From Virgibacillus sp. AGTR (GTDB lineage: Bacteria > Bacillota > Bacilli > Bacillales > Amphibacillaceae), in the NCBI RefSeq assembly GCF_016919725.2, contig NZ_JAJERH010000004.1:62001-126000 (forward strand): a stretch of DNA of 64,000 bases, given 5' to 3'. Made by a program: the position numbers and the translations under genes. Below, piece after piece: positions 44,008 to 53,073 of the stretch. A model generated the notes under the pieces. The model did no database searches. It had not been told where the DNA came from and was given only the letters and a program-made list of their open reading frames with translations. How positions within the stretch are numbered: the first letter of the stretch is position 1; each line of letters opens with the position of its first letter.

Positions 44008-45983
44008 ATAGCGATAGGTAAGGGTTTGATGTAATCGTCGCCTTTTCCCCCGCTCCACACCGTGCATGCGATTTTCACCGCACACGGCGTTCCACCGAGC
44101 CGTAAGAAGCACTCGGCTTGTGACCATCACTCCTGCGACCATTACAACCGCGATCATCGCTGCGATCACTACTTTTCAATATCGATACGACTGCTTATTA
44201 TTCTTCGTCAGTCTACGAAATACAGGTACTAAATAATAGAATGAAATTGTTTATCTAATTCTGACGCAATCGCCTTATACGTTTGGTGCGAGTAATGTAT
44301 TTCAATTAACGGTAGATTTATCGCTTCGGCATGTTCTCGCTTTAATTGATCGTGCTGTCGTTGTATTTTAAGTTTTTCCTCACCACCGAAGTATTCCACC
44401 GGTTTAAAGTGTTGTTCCCCCTGATATTCAATCAAACATAGCGGCGAACCATCTTTATACACCATAAAATCATAAGATAAAGAGCGACCACCAACACCAA
44501 CCAGACCATCAAATATTTTTTGTTTGGTGTACGTAAGGTCACTAGCATCCAGATAACGCGCGACATACGTTTCCGATTTTGACTCAAACGGAAAGGCGCA
44601 ACCGCAGGATTGACTGATCCCCGATTTTAGCATGTTTCCCGCCACGATATTTTCAGTACCGCAAGCGCAGTGGCATTTCCACATCGTCGCCCTGCCACCA
44701 CCGGGATAAAAGCGATCGGGAACACGCTCCAGCACTGTCCATGAACCATACTTGTTACCTGTTAAATCTTCATATACAACTTTTTCTTTATGCTGCTCCT
44801 TCCGGTAACAACCACACGATATGCTTTTTCCTCGAACCAGTGACTGTTCCGTCACCTCCCGGACTTCACCACACTCGCATTCACAGACCCATCGCTTCAA
44901 ACGACGACCGCTCGGCACCACTTGCTCCGAACCTACTCCAAGCACTAACCATCGACCAAACGTTTGACCTTCAAGATTACGCACTTTGCTTAGTACGTCC
45001 GTTTTCAGACAACCGCATGATTTGGATTCACCTGATTTCAACGTCCCCGCGCGTATATCTCTTTCCGTACCACACTCACAACGGCAATGCCACATCGTGG
45101 CTTTTCGTCCCGATGGTTCTGTGATACTTTCCGCATGGTATAATACCGTCCAGCGATTAAACGTCTGTCCTGTTAAATCCTCAAACGTGAAGTTTGCCTT
45201 CACACGTTCTTTCCTAAAACATCCACAGGATGCCGTTCTACCGTTTTTAAGACTTGTCGCTCTCACAATACACTTTGCTCCACATTCACATTCACACGAA
45301 TACTGCACGTGAGCTGTACCGCTTTTTGTAACATAATCACTGGTTCGATACAAAACCGACAACCTGTTAAATGTGCGCCCTGATAAATCTTCGTATTTGC
45401 GTGTTCGTTTGTTTGGTTTAAATACAGGTATTGTCATATCGTTAAACCTCCCAACCCTTGTAGTAAAATCTAAACGCTACACGCTCAGTCATTTTCACTC
45501 TATTATTTAGTTGTCAAAGAACAAATGTGTATTTCGCTCAATATCTTTCCCAGTTCCACCATATCTATCTGTACATAGCTGCCCTTAGACCTTTGCTCTG
45601 ATCCCATTTGCAATAGAAGCGCCTGTAACGCAACGAGGGGTTTCATAAGTCCAATTTTTACTCACCCTCTGCAAATTTAGTTGCATTTCTACAACGGTCA
45701 GCTAAGGAATCGTACATTCGCAAATTCGTCAGTCGCTATTGCGACATTCTAATCATAGGCAGTTTATAGACACCCGGCATATAGGCAACACACCAATAAG
45801 GCGCTTTCGTGGGAAAACCCCGACGGTTGCTCTCTGCCGCCTTTAACGGGCTTCGTACATGATTATCATGCACGCCGTAGCTCAGTGTGAGTGTTTCAAG
45901 GTGTTACCCCATCATTCCACTCATCGACATGGCAGTTCACACATCATGTGTGGCTAAACTTTTCATTTAACAACTGGTCGCAC
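44008..45983 (-). mobile_element. Group II intron without reverse transcriptase, encoding a Vsr-like endonuclease
   Basis: The 5' end is GTGCGACC (45983 downward) and the 3' end is CTATCGCTAT (44008), both typical of group II introns. Domain V is visible near 44050-44090 (GCCGTGTGCGGTGAAAATCG and its pairing arm CGCATGCACGGTG). A shared internal element (GAATGATGGGGTAACACCTT, near 45915) matches the intron at 47220-49990 closely, so the two are related. The only ORF (44229-45437) lacks reverse transcriptase motifs. Splicing may depend on the maturase of the neighbouring intron. Confidence 0.85.
44229..45437 (-). CDS. Intron-encoded Vsr-like endonuclease with four zinc-type repeats
   Basis: Protein of 402 residues with GGGAGG nine bases before the ATG. 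Four repeats of about 65 residues each read YEDLSGRTFNRLSVL or similar, then CECECGAKC, then ASCGCFRKE; each would bind a zinc ion. The last 110 residues look like a PD-(D/E)xK/Vsr domain (SYDFMVYKDGSPLCLIEYQG, then EQHF, and LPLIEIHYS). Group I intron homing endonucleases of the Vsr-like (EDxHD) type, such as those in Bacillus phage genes, share this catalytic layout. Here it is in a group II intron, which is unusual. It probably cuts intron-less coupling-protein genes. Confidence 0.75.
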   Translation of the reverse strand: MTIPVFKPNKRTRKYEDLSGRTFNRLSVLYRTSDYVTKSGTAHVQYSCECECGAKCIVRATSLKNGRTASCGCFRKERVKANFTFEDLTGQTFNRWTVLYHAESITEPSGRKATMWHCRCECGTERDIRAGTLKSGESKSCGCLKTDVLSKVRNLEGQTFGRWLVLGVGSEQVVPSGRRLKRWVCECECGEVREVTEQSLVRGKSISCGCYRKEQHKEKVVYEDLTGNKYGSWTVLERVPDRFYPGGGRATMWKCHCACGTENIVAGNMLKSGISQSCGCAFPFESKSETYVARYLDASDLTYTKQKIFDGLVGVGGRSLSYDFMVYKDGSPLCLIEYQGEQHFKPVEYFGGEEKLKIQRQHDQLKREHAEAINLPLIEIHYSHQTYKAIASELDKQFHSII

Positions 45984-47219
45984 TAAACTGCTGATCCTGA
46001 CCAAGCCCGATACTAAGCATTGTTTGCAATGCCGGAATACCATTCCCCTCGGACTGCAAGTTACCGACCTCATCAAGCATATAACGTGTCTTATAGAGAG
46101 GTTTCTGGTTTTCTTTTGTGAGATACGAACTCTCGAAGTTTACATCCACCATCTGTTTTATCAAAATTAGGATGAGCTTTGCATAACTCATCAGGTGTGG
46201 TGGAGTGATGAAAAAAATCGCCTTCGGTCGCTCCGTATACTTCACGGTTTTCTGGCTAAACGCCGGAATTTCGACAATCTGTTGTTTTCTATCTTCATCA
46301 AGTAAGTCATAATAGCGACGCTTCACAGCGGTGTCGCGGTATTCAAATTTGTTCTTTTTCTTGTTAAAACGAAGCTCACGAAGTACTCCATCCCGCATGA
46401 TTTTTTTATTCAACACCGGGTCTTTCACATATCGGCGACCAGATAAGTCCGTCTTAAACGTAAGCTCCAATTCAAAATAAAACGTTTTGACGAGTAAATC
46501 TGTCTTCGGATTCTTGATTTGCAGTTTAATATAACTCTTACGCTTTTTGAATTTCCCGTCGAAGAAATAACGAGCCCAGCCCTCACGGTCAATCATCTGC
46601 GTGTGACCAAACAGCTTCTCATCAAGCGGTTTTTCGAACGTTGGATCTTCATAAGCGCTCCAGACGGACTGAAGTCCAACTAATTTATACTTTTCAAGAT
46701 ACTCGGATGCAAAGCGAACACCGACACGTCTCGGGAACGACAAGCCTTTTGCATCGAAATTCTGCGACGGTTTACCGGACGTCAACGTAGAAATCGTTGG
46801 GTCGGTAAAGAAACTCATGGCGGTCAGAGCAATCCCATACACCGACGCAATCGTCTTATCCGACCCTGCCATCGCACGAAGTGCATTATCTGTATTCTGG
46901 ACGAGTTTACGCATTTCGTTCTGTGGTAGTTTCGCCGTCGCGTCAAAAAATAGCGTTAAATAGTCTTTCTCTTTAACGTTTTCATTCTCATCAATTTTGA
47001 TAACCGACGGGTCCGTGGACTTTTTCGACGATAACACAACGAATAACTGATAAGCGTTATATAGCGTGACTTTCCCCCACATATCATCGAGTTCTTGCAT
47101 CAAAACTTTCTCCGGCTTCCCTTCGAACTCCGCCTGTTTACGCACACGTTTTTCTTCTTCCAGGTAAAAGTCGATTAAACCAAAAGCAGAACGTTTAAAG
47201 GCATTATTCGCCGCATTCG
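45984..47219 (-). CDS. VirD4/TraG-type coupling protein, exon 3
   Basis: 1236 bases. Exon 2 ends with C and this exon begins CG, giving a Pro codon and the sequence DDPMWPNAANNAFKRSAFGL, a conserved coupling-protein stretch. The middle part is unusually long, which helps make the total 1233 residues (usual members have 600-850). Near its end is the Walker B-type LDEVGNLQSEGNGIP followed by QTMLSIGLGQDQQF. The apparent stop at 45967 and apparent GTG start at 47235 are in intron sequence. Confidence 0.88.
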
Positions 47220-49990
47220 ATAGCGATAGGTTCACGTACTAAGTGTTTGCCATGAGCAAATTGTCTTTTCCGTTTACCCCCGCTCCGCACCGTGCGTGCG
47301 ACTTTCACCGCACACGGCGCTCCATCCGTGCTTCAACTAAAATAACTGTCTATTTGAGCCATTTACCGTATTTCGTCGTTTCCGACTTTTTTACGGTACT
47401 TATTCACATGAGTCAATTCTTTATTATTTAGCTTTAATTTCGTAAGATAACGTTGGATTGTCGCTCCTTGCGTCGCATGAATCAATCTATGAATATCTTC
47501 ATGAACGATGACAAGGTTTGTATATGAATCGTCATTCGATATGTGATAAGGAATAATGTGATGGCACGTTACTTCGTCTGCATAGAGCAGGACGCCAGTT
47601 ACCGCACATTTTCCTTTTTGGGCTATGAATCTTGCAATTCGATTGTCCATGTACTCAATGCTTCGTCGATTGTTGTAGTGAGCATTGTTTCTTAGCTTTA
47701 CTACTTCGACTTTCACATGTACATCCTCAATGGTGTCGAAGTGTCGGTAATCTTTCTTCAACATCATCGGACTTTTATGCTGCACATATGATAGTGGAAC
47801 AATCGGATAACCCATGTAATACCGCATGCTTTTTGATTTCATATACCGCTTAATTCTTACATCTTTTCCATCATATTGACCTTTTCGCGAGAAATTATCT
47901 CTCTCATTGTTTCGGTTCAAACGATTGTACATTTTTCTCAGCAGACCTAATGACATTCGTTGAAAATTGGCATTTACATTCGTTGCGATGTGATAGTAGT
48001 TATGAATTCCGACTACCATCGAGTTGTATTTCAGCACTTCATCCATTCCTCTTTTCGAGGTTGACGCCCGCTGTATAGCTTTTATTTGATCAGCCAGCTT
48101 AGATTTTATTGTTGCTTGTGCTTTCTCACTCACATCGCTTCTCATGATAAACCTTGCTTTACCGTTCCGTGCCTTGCCTTTCTTGGTGATACGGAAGCTG
48201 AACCCTAGAAATTCAGCCGATTGCTTTTTCAAGTCCGTGACACCCGATTTATCGGGAGACACTTGCAGTTTCAATCTTTCATACAGCCATTTTATGACTG
48301 CAATAAGGATTTTCTCTGCAGACTCTTTTGTATTGGTGAAAATCTTGAAGTCGTCCGCATATCTCACAATCGTCATTTCTTTTAGGTTCGAGCTTTTGCG
48401 TAAAGCTCGGTATTTTCCTGATTGGTCAAGTGTTCCGTTGGCTCGCTTTAGTGTATAATCCTTGCGGGTTTTGAATGTTTCCCATTGGCTACTAACCCAC
48501 CAATCCAACTCATTAAGATAAATGTTTGCAAGCAATGGACTTAACACTCCGCCTTGCGGCGATCCTTTTGTCGCTTGCTCAATCGTTCCGTCCGGGTGCA
48601 GTATTTTGGCTTTCAGCATTTCTTTTACGATGGATAATAGCTTTTTATCCTGTATTCCCATGTTCCACATGAGTTTTAGCAGAATGTTATGGTCTATTTC
48701 ATCGAAGAAGCTCTTTATATCAACGTCTACAACGTATATATAATGTTGTATGTTGACTTTGAAGGCTACATCAGCCATTGCATTTTCAGCGCTTCTGTGG
48801 GGTCTAAAACCGTAACTGTGAGGGTTGAACTTCGCCTCGCATATCGGCTCTAAGACTTGCAGAATGGCTTGCTGAATCAATCTGTCCCATATTGACGGAA
48901 TGCCTAGAGGGCGTTTATCTCCGTTTGGTTTTGGAATATACACTCGCTTAGTCACTTCCGGTTTATACCAATCTAGCCTTCTATGAACCTCAAGAATGAT
49001 TTCATTAGGCGATAATTTCTTGATGTTATTTATCGTCATGCCGTCTGCTGACGGTGTATTTGAACCTTTATTTCCTTTGATGTTACGATAAGCCAACATG
49101 ATATTGTCAGGTTGTTTAACCCTATCCAACAATCGCTTAAATTTCACGTTATCTACTGATTTAGCATAAAGTTTCTCGTAAACTTCTACTCTGTCGTAGT
49201 ATTTACGGTTTCTTTCTTGTTTCGACTCAATTTCACTCATGGTCTATCACCAGTCCTTTACTAAGGTGTCGGTGACTTTTTTGTCGTACCCGAACCCATA
49301 AATTATAGTGATAGTTATTTTAGTTGTTTTCATTTCACGGACTTGTGGCTATTGCTCCAGTTTCATTACAAAACCTTCATTGCTCATGCCACTACTCTCA
49401 CTGTGATTAAGAATAGTTCCCTCAGCATTGCCGTTTCCTATTCAACTTCGCTCCCACACAGAAGGTTAAAACCTTCAACGTTCACAGCTTTCGATGTTCC
49501 TTACCAACTATGATTAGTACCGGTTAGGTGCTTGCTCTACTCCGTGGCTAACACTTGTGCCTGTAACACAAGGAAGATGGGGTATGTATGTGGCATTAGC
49601 CCCCTTCTCCTAGCCGGAAGTCGTTTTATAGACCAAGACCCATTTCTGGGCCTACCCTTATCGAAGCGTACATTCGCAAGTTCGTCAGTATTGCTACATT
49701 CTCACCATACGGTACTCACAGCATACGTAATAGTATCAGTTTCCTCTCGGTCTTTCTCCGTAGGGCTTTCCTCGCCATTATGCGTTAGGGATACGTTCCG
49801 CATATGTCACCCGGCTATTGTCCCCGATATTCGTTGGGCGAACATCAGGTTAGGGCAGATTACTGGGGAAGTTTCAAGGCGTTACCCTATCATTCCATTC
49901 CCTCGTCGGTAAAGTTAGCCAAGACTCAATTCTTGACCGTTCTCTCCCTGATAGCTTATTAGGCTATCTTTTAAGAACAACATCTCGCAC
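47220..49990 (-). mobile_element. Group II intron with reverse transcriptase
   Basis: 2771 bases. The 5' end is GTGCGAGATG (49990 downward) and the 3' end is CTATCGCTAT. Domain V is near 47283-47320 (GCCGTGTGCGGTGAAAGTCG, with arm CGCACGCACGGTG). It encodes a maturase with RT and HNH domains. It is inserted after TGGC in the codon run for DDPMWP. It is closely related to the intron at 44008-45983, with which it shares both ends and an internal element. Confidence 0.92.
47363..49240 (-). CDS. ltrA: Group II intron reverse transcriptase/maturase
   Basis: Protein of 625 residues with AAAGGAC before the ATG. RT domain about 60-360 with SYGFRPHRSAENA, GSPQGGVLSPLLANIYL and the catalytic YADD at 294-297. 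Maturase domain X about 370-530 with the Lys/Arg-rich RMSLGLLRKMYNRLNR. C-terminal HNH endonuclease (CHHIIPYHISNDDSYTNLVI) with the CAVTGV zinc half-site. All domains are intact, so the intron is probably active in splicing and retrohoming, and the protein may also serve the RT-less intron nearby. Confidence 0.95.
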   Translation of the reverse strand: MSEIESKQERNRKYYDRVEVYEKLYAKSVDNVKFKRLLDRVKQPDNIMLAYRNIKGNKGSNTPSADGMTINNIKKLSPNEIILEVHRRLDWYKPEVTKRVYIPKPNGDKRPLGIPSIWDRLIQQAILQVLEPICEAKFNPHSYGFRPHRSAENAMADVAFKVNIQHYIYVVDVDIKSFFDEIDHNILLKLMWNMGIQDKKLLSIVKEMLKAKILHPDGTIEQATKGSPQGGVLSPLLANIYLNELDWWVSSQWETFKTRKDYTLKRANGTLDQSGKYRALRKSSNLKEMTIVRYADDFKIFTNTKESAEKILIAVIKWLYERLKLQVSPDKSGVTDLKKQSAEFLGFSFRITKKGKARNGKARFIMRSDVSEKAQATIKSKLADQIKAIQRASTSKRGMDEVLKYNSMVVGIHNYYHIATNVNANFQRMSLGLLRKMYNRLNRNNERDNFSRKGQYDGKDVRIKRYMKSKSMRYYMGYPIVPLSYVQHKSPMMLKKDYRHFDTIEDVHVKVEVVKLRNNAHYNNRRSIEYMDNRIARFIAQKGKCAVTGVLLYADEVTCHHIIPYHISNDDSYTNLVIVHEDIHRLIHATQGATIQRYLTKLKLNNKELTHVNKYRKKVGNDEIR

Positions 49991-50285
49991 GCCACATGGG
50001 ATCATCGGCACCTTCTTTCGGGAAGAAAATATCCCCGATATTTTCGATATATGAAGCGGCTTTCGTGAAATCCCCTTCACGTGCTGACTCCGCCGCGAAC
50101 CCTAACGGGTTATAAATGTCCGTATTTAATGGGTTAATCAAGTTGAACTGGACGATTTCATACCCCCGAATTGTCGCAGGGATAAAGAACTTAACGAGCA
50201 GTTCCCCTTTCGGATCATTTACTACCATGTTGTTTTTGCGCTTTTCGCGCGTCCACATATCAAGCGTTGGTTCAATAACTGTTTG
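49991..50285 (-). CDS. VirD4/TraG-type coupling protein, exon 2
   Basis: 295 bases. It starts right after the group I intron with QTVIEPTLDMWTREK, the normal continuation of Walker A in coupling proteins, then VVNDPKGELLVKF, the DPKGE motif of the family. It ends at DDPMW plus one base before the group II intron. The in-frame ATG at 50258 is internal. Confidence 0.88.
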
Positions 50286-51912
50286 ACATTATCTTCGGGT
50301 TCATTCGCAAGGTGAACCCCGTGACACCTAAGAGGTATCACAGCTTGTATTTTTCATACAACGTTGAGATTATTTCGTAATCTTGTTTTGTTTTAATAAG
50401 TGTTTTCCGGTAACCAATTTTGCGGAGACGGGCACCCCGCATCAAACCACGCATATACATCACTCAAATTAGGTACTTGCTTTTTATTGACTTGCTTACA
50501 TGAACCATCCCAGAAGACTAAATAGTTCAATTTATTAACTTTTGCCGTCAAACGCTTTTTAACATCACGTTCCGTCCATGTTTGAATAAATTGGCGATAC
50601 CTCGACGGTTTGCCAGATTCTAATTCCAATCGGTTCATGTTCTCAATCCAAGACCTTACTATCTGTTGGTCACGTGAATTAGATGCGTCATACCAATGTG
50701 TATTGTGGCAACGATCACCATTCAGTTCAATAAATAAATCTAATGATTTAATATAATAATCAACTCTGAAAGGATACCGATCATCAACAACGACATTATA
50801 TAAAACATCATCATCACCGAAATAGGCACGTAATAGAACTCCTAATTCTTGTTCAGGTTTAGACGTATGCAATGTTCTATTTTTACGTCTATTATTGAAT
50901 ATTTTATCCCTAATCGCTTTAACCTGTACGCTATTGCCAGCACCATATTTCTCTTTCATAGCCGACTGTCGAGCATATGCTGATTTCATAGCAATACCCG
51001 GCGCCTTCATCGGATTATCAACGCCGTAATGGTCTAACATTGTGGTTTCAAGACTTTCAATCATTTTTGCAGCAATGTTAGGGTGCTCGTTCGGGTGTTC
51101 TACTCCATAACGCTCAACTAATGCTTCTGTGCGTTCCCGTCGGCCATCAGCCGCAGCTTTTGCTGTAACAAATTGGTCGTATGTCTCTTTTTCAAAAACA
51201 TTAGAGACACCATAATTCGCTTTAACTGTCGCCACCTGTTTCTTTTTCCAACATTCATTACGCAACTGTTTATAAGTATCAGCACCTAATATATCTGAAA
51301 AAACACGTTTATAATTACCGAAAGCGCAACCTAACATCACAATGTGTCTTCCGCGTGTAGCCTTATATGGATCAGCATACTCGCGTGACATATCACGATA
51401 CGCTTTTTTAATGTCATCATCTGTATAGCGGTCACGGATGTACGCAATCTGATGATGAATAATATCCTCTTTTGTATATCGAATTCCTTTTGCTAATTGT
51501 TGTTTTAACAATGATTGCATCGAAATGCCCGTTCGACGCTTAATATATTGACTGTTAAAACCGCGCAAATAAAACGCTGCAGCCTTCTCTAATTTGCTCA
51601 TCACTCTCATCCTTTACAAACAAAACAAGATTTATTATTTTTCTTCCGCCCTTAGCTTGCGGATTTACTCTCCCACAAGGAGATAATCGTTGAACCTTCC
51701 GCCTAGTTTCGTAAACCGTAGCGGATTGGCTGCTAAACACCCATTGTTAGTAAACACTTAGGATTTAACCGTATGTTTATCCTTTTTCTTTTTTCTACTT
51801 TCGTTACCACTCAGCTTGACTTTTCAGCCTACTGTTTCGGCAAAAAGGCTTTAGGGCTTCAAAGCATTTAACATATAGGATTTGCTTATCACTAAACAAA
51901 CCGGGCCAATTT
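50286..51912 (-). mobile_element. Group I intron in the Walker A motif
   Basis: 1627 bases (junction ambiguous by one base). P1 can be drawn: exon GGGT with an internal guide GCCC seven bases into the intron, with the usual T-G pair at the splice site. The R element GGTTCAACGATTATC (51682-51696, minus strand) and the S-like GATAATG (50287-50293) form P7 (ATTATC/GATAAT). A Q-like AGCAGCCAATCCGC lies upstream of R. The ORF sits in P8. A terminal hairpin GGTTCACC...TGAACC precedes S. Confidence 0.8.
50393..51601 (-). CDS. Group I intron-encoded Vsr-like homing endonuclease
   Basis: Protein of 402 residues from the ATG at 51601, 8 bases behind AAAGGA; an ATG at 51610 is too close. The N-terminal 240 residues are helical and basic and contain short repeats that probably read DNA (YGVSNVFEKETYDQFV, YGVEHPNEHPNIAAKMIES, YGVDNPMKAPGIAMKSAYA, YGAGNSVQVKAIRDKIF, all spaced about 30 residues). 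The C-terminal domain is PD-(D/E)xK/Vsr-like (YPFRVDYYIKSLDLFIELNG, then DRCHNTHW). This is a known homing endonuclease layout. It would cut the uninterrupted Walker A region of coupling-protein genes. Confidence 0.78.
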   Translation of the reverse strand: MSKLEKAAAFYLRGFNSQYIKRRTGISMQSLLKQQLAKGIRYTKEDIIHHQIAYIRDRYTDDDIKKAYRDMSREYADPYKATRGRHIVMLGCAFGNYKRVFSDILGADTYKQLRNECWKKKQVATVKANYGVSNVFEKETYDQFVTAKAAADGRRERTEALVERYGVEHPNEHPNIAAKMIESLETTMLDHYGVDNPMKAPGIAMKSAYARQSAMKEKYGAGNSVQVKAIRDKIFNNRRKNRTLHTSKPEQELGVLLRAYFGDDDVLYNVVVDDRYPFRVDYYIKSLDLFIELNGDRCHNTHWYDASNSRDQQIVRSWIENMNRLELESGKPSRYRQFIQTWTERDVKKRLTAKVNKLNYLVFWDGSCKQVNKKQVPNLSDVYAWFDAGCPSPQNWLPENTY

Positions 51913-52878
51913 ACCCTTACCAGCTCTTGTAATAGCCAACACCATAGTATTAACGGGAGCGGTATCAACAATATACGCTCCGGCCGGTCGCTGTACTTCG
52001 TATTCTGGAAATTCCCAGTCTTTATTAATTAAATCGGCAACGGTGTCATACGGCAGTTTGTCACGGTCTTTGCGGTTGCCTGTATCATCGACCGGATTAT
52101 ATTCGATTTTCTTCACATCCAAAGGCTTGCGGATGTCTTTTTCTGTGACCGGGATTCCGCTTGCCGTAAACAAATCCTGACCGAATTTCTCATCAATCAG
52201 GGGCTTCTTGGTCCGGACGATCTTCCCGTTTTCGTCCTGGACGACTTCGCCTTTATGGATAACAACCTCACCATTTTCTTTCATGTCTTTTTTGTGACGT
52301 TCGGTCACATCCACCCGTTTCAAACCCTTTCTGTCGAGCATCATATGAGAAAGTAAGCTCGACACCTGTACACTGGAATGCGCCCCGACATCCGGGAACC
52401 AGTCATACGTGCGCTGCACTTCTTCCGGAAGCATAATATGTTGATCATTTTCGTATGTATTAATATCGGTGGAATCAATCATACTATTTTTGGAACGCCA
52501 ACTCGCCATCAGCCTCTCATTAGCAATCAACCACGTCATCAGAAACACAAATGCTGTCCAGGCATACACTTGCCAATTCGACGTGATTTGGATTTGACTC
52601 ATATCAAAATCCAAAAACGATACGCCGTCCCCGTTCGATAAGAACTGGAAAAACCCCCACATAATCATACCGATACATCCAACGAAAAAACCCAAAACGG
52701 CAAATATACCTGCAATGAAGAGAGACAAAACCCTCTCTTTGACAGGTTTGTCCACCACCCCGCGCTCTCCGCGTTCCATTGTCTGTGTGGCATGCACTTC
52801 TCGGTTTTTCACCCGCTCTTTATAATCCTGATCCTTGAGTATCTCCCAGTTTTTTGATTTTTTACTTCGTAGACCCAC
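51913..52878 (-). CDS. VirD4/TraG-type coupling protein, exon 1 (N-terminal)
   Basis: 966 bases, 322 codons. The GTG at 52878 is preferred because AGAAAGGGTGG lies just upstream; an ATG at 52938 overlaps the operator. Residues about 55-80 and 105-125 are transmembrane helices (LSLFIAGIFAVLGFFVGCIG, VYAWTAFVFLMTWLIA), the normal membrane anchor of T4CPs. The exon ends at TRAGKG, inside Walker A, and the rest follows after the group I intron. With the other exons it gives 1233 residues, longer than most of the family. The protein should deliver the relaxase-DNA complex to the transfer channel. Confidence 0.88.
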
Positions 52879-52933
52879 TGAACCACCCTTTCTGTATTCC
52901 TTCATGTTTAAATAAATGGAAATAATCGTAAAA

Positions 52934-52972
52934 AACACTGTGTGTACAGTGTTTCAAGTTAAATTGATTATA
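52934..52972 (-). promoter_or_regulatory. Coupling-protein promoter with palindromic operator
   Basis: Extended -10 TGATATAAT (hexamer 52967-52972). Thirteen bases downstream is AACACTGTGTGTACAGTGTT (52934-52953), a perfect 8+8 inverted repeat, the best copy of the recurrent motif. The position over the start of transcription suggests repression. Confidence 0.65.
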
Positions 52973-53020
52973 TCATATTTCTTGTGTGTAAGGAATAATT
53001 TTCCATTTTATTTATGTCAT

Positions 53021-53060
53021 AAAAAAGACGAAACCCCTTTTAAAAAGAGGTTACGTCTTA
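53021..53060 (-). terminator. Intrinsic terminator of the coiled-coil membrane-protein gene
   Basis: On the minus strand AAGACGTAACCTCTTTTT and AAAGGGGTTTCGTCTTTTTT form a stem with a T run just after the stop at 53074. Confidence 0.85.
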
Positions 53061-53073
53061 TCCTTTTATCCAG

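Noticed and set aside
47219-47235. GTG start of exon 3 at 47235
   Set aside because: The first codons are the 3' end of the group II intron; the exon begins at 47219.
42803-52878. Four independent coupling-protein fragments as separate genes or decayed copies
   Set aside because: The fragments do not overlap, follow each other in order and join in frame exactly at typical intron boundaries.
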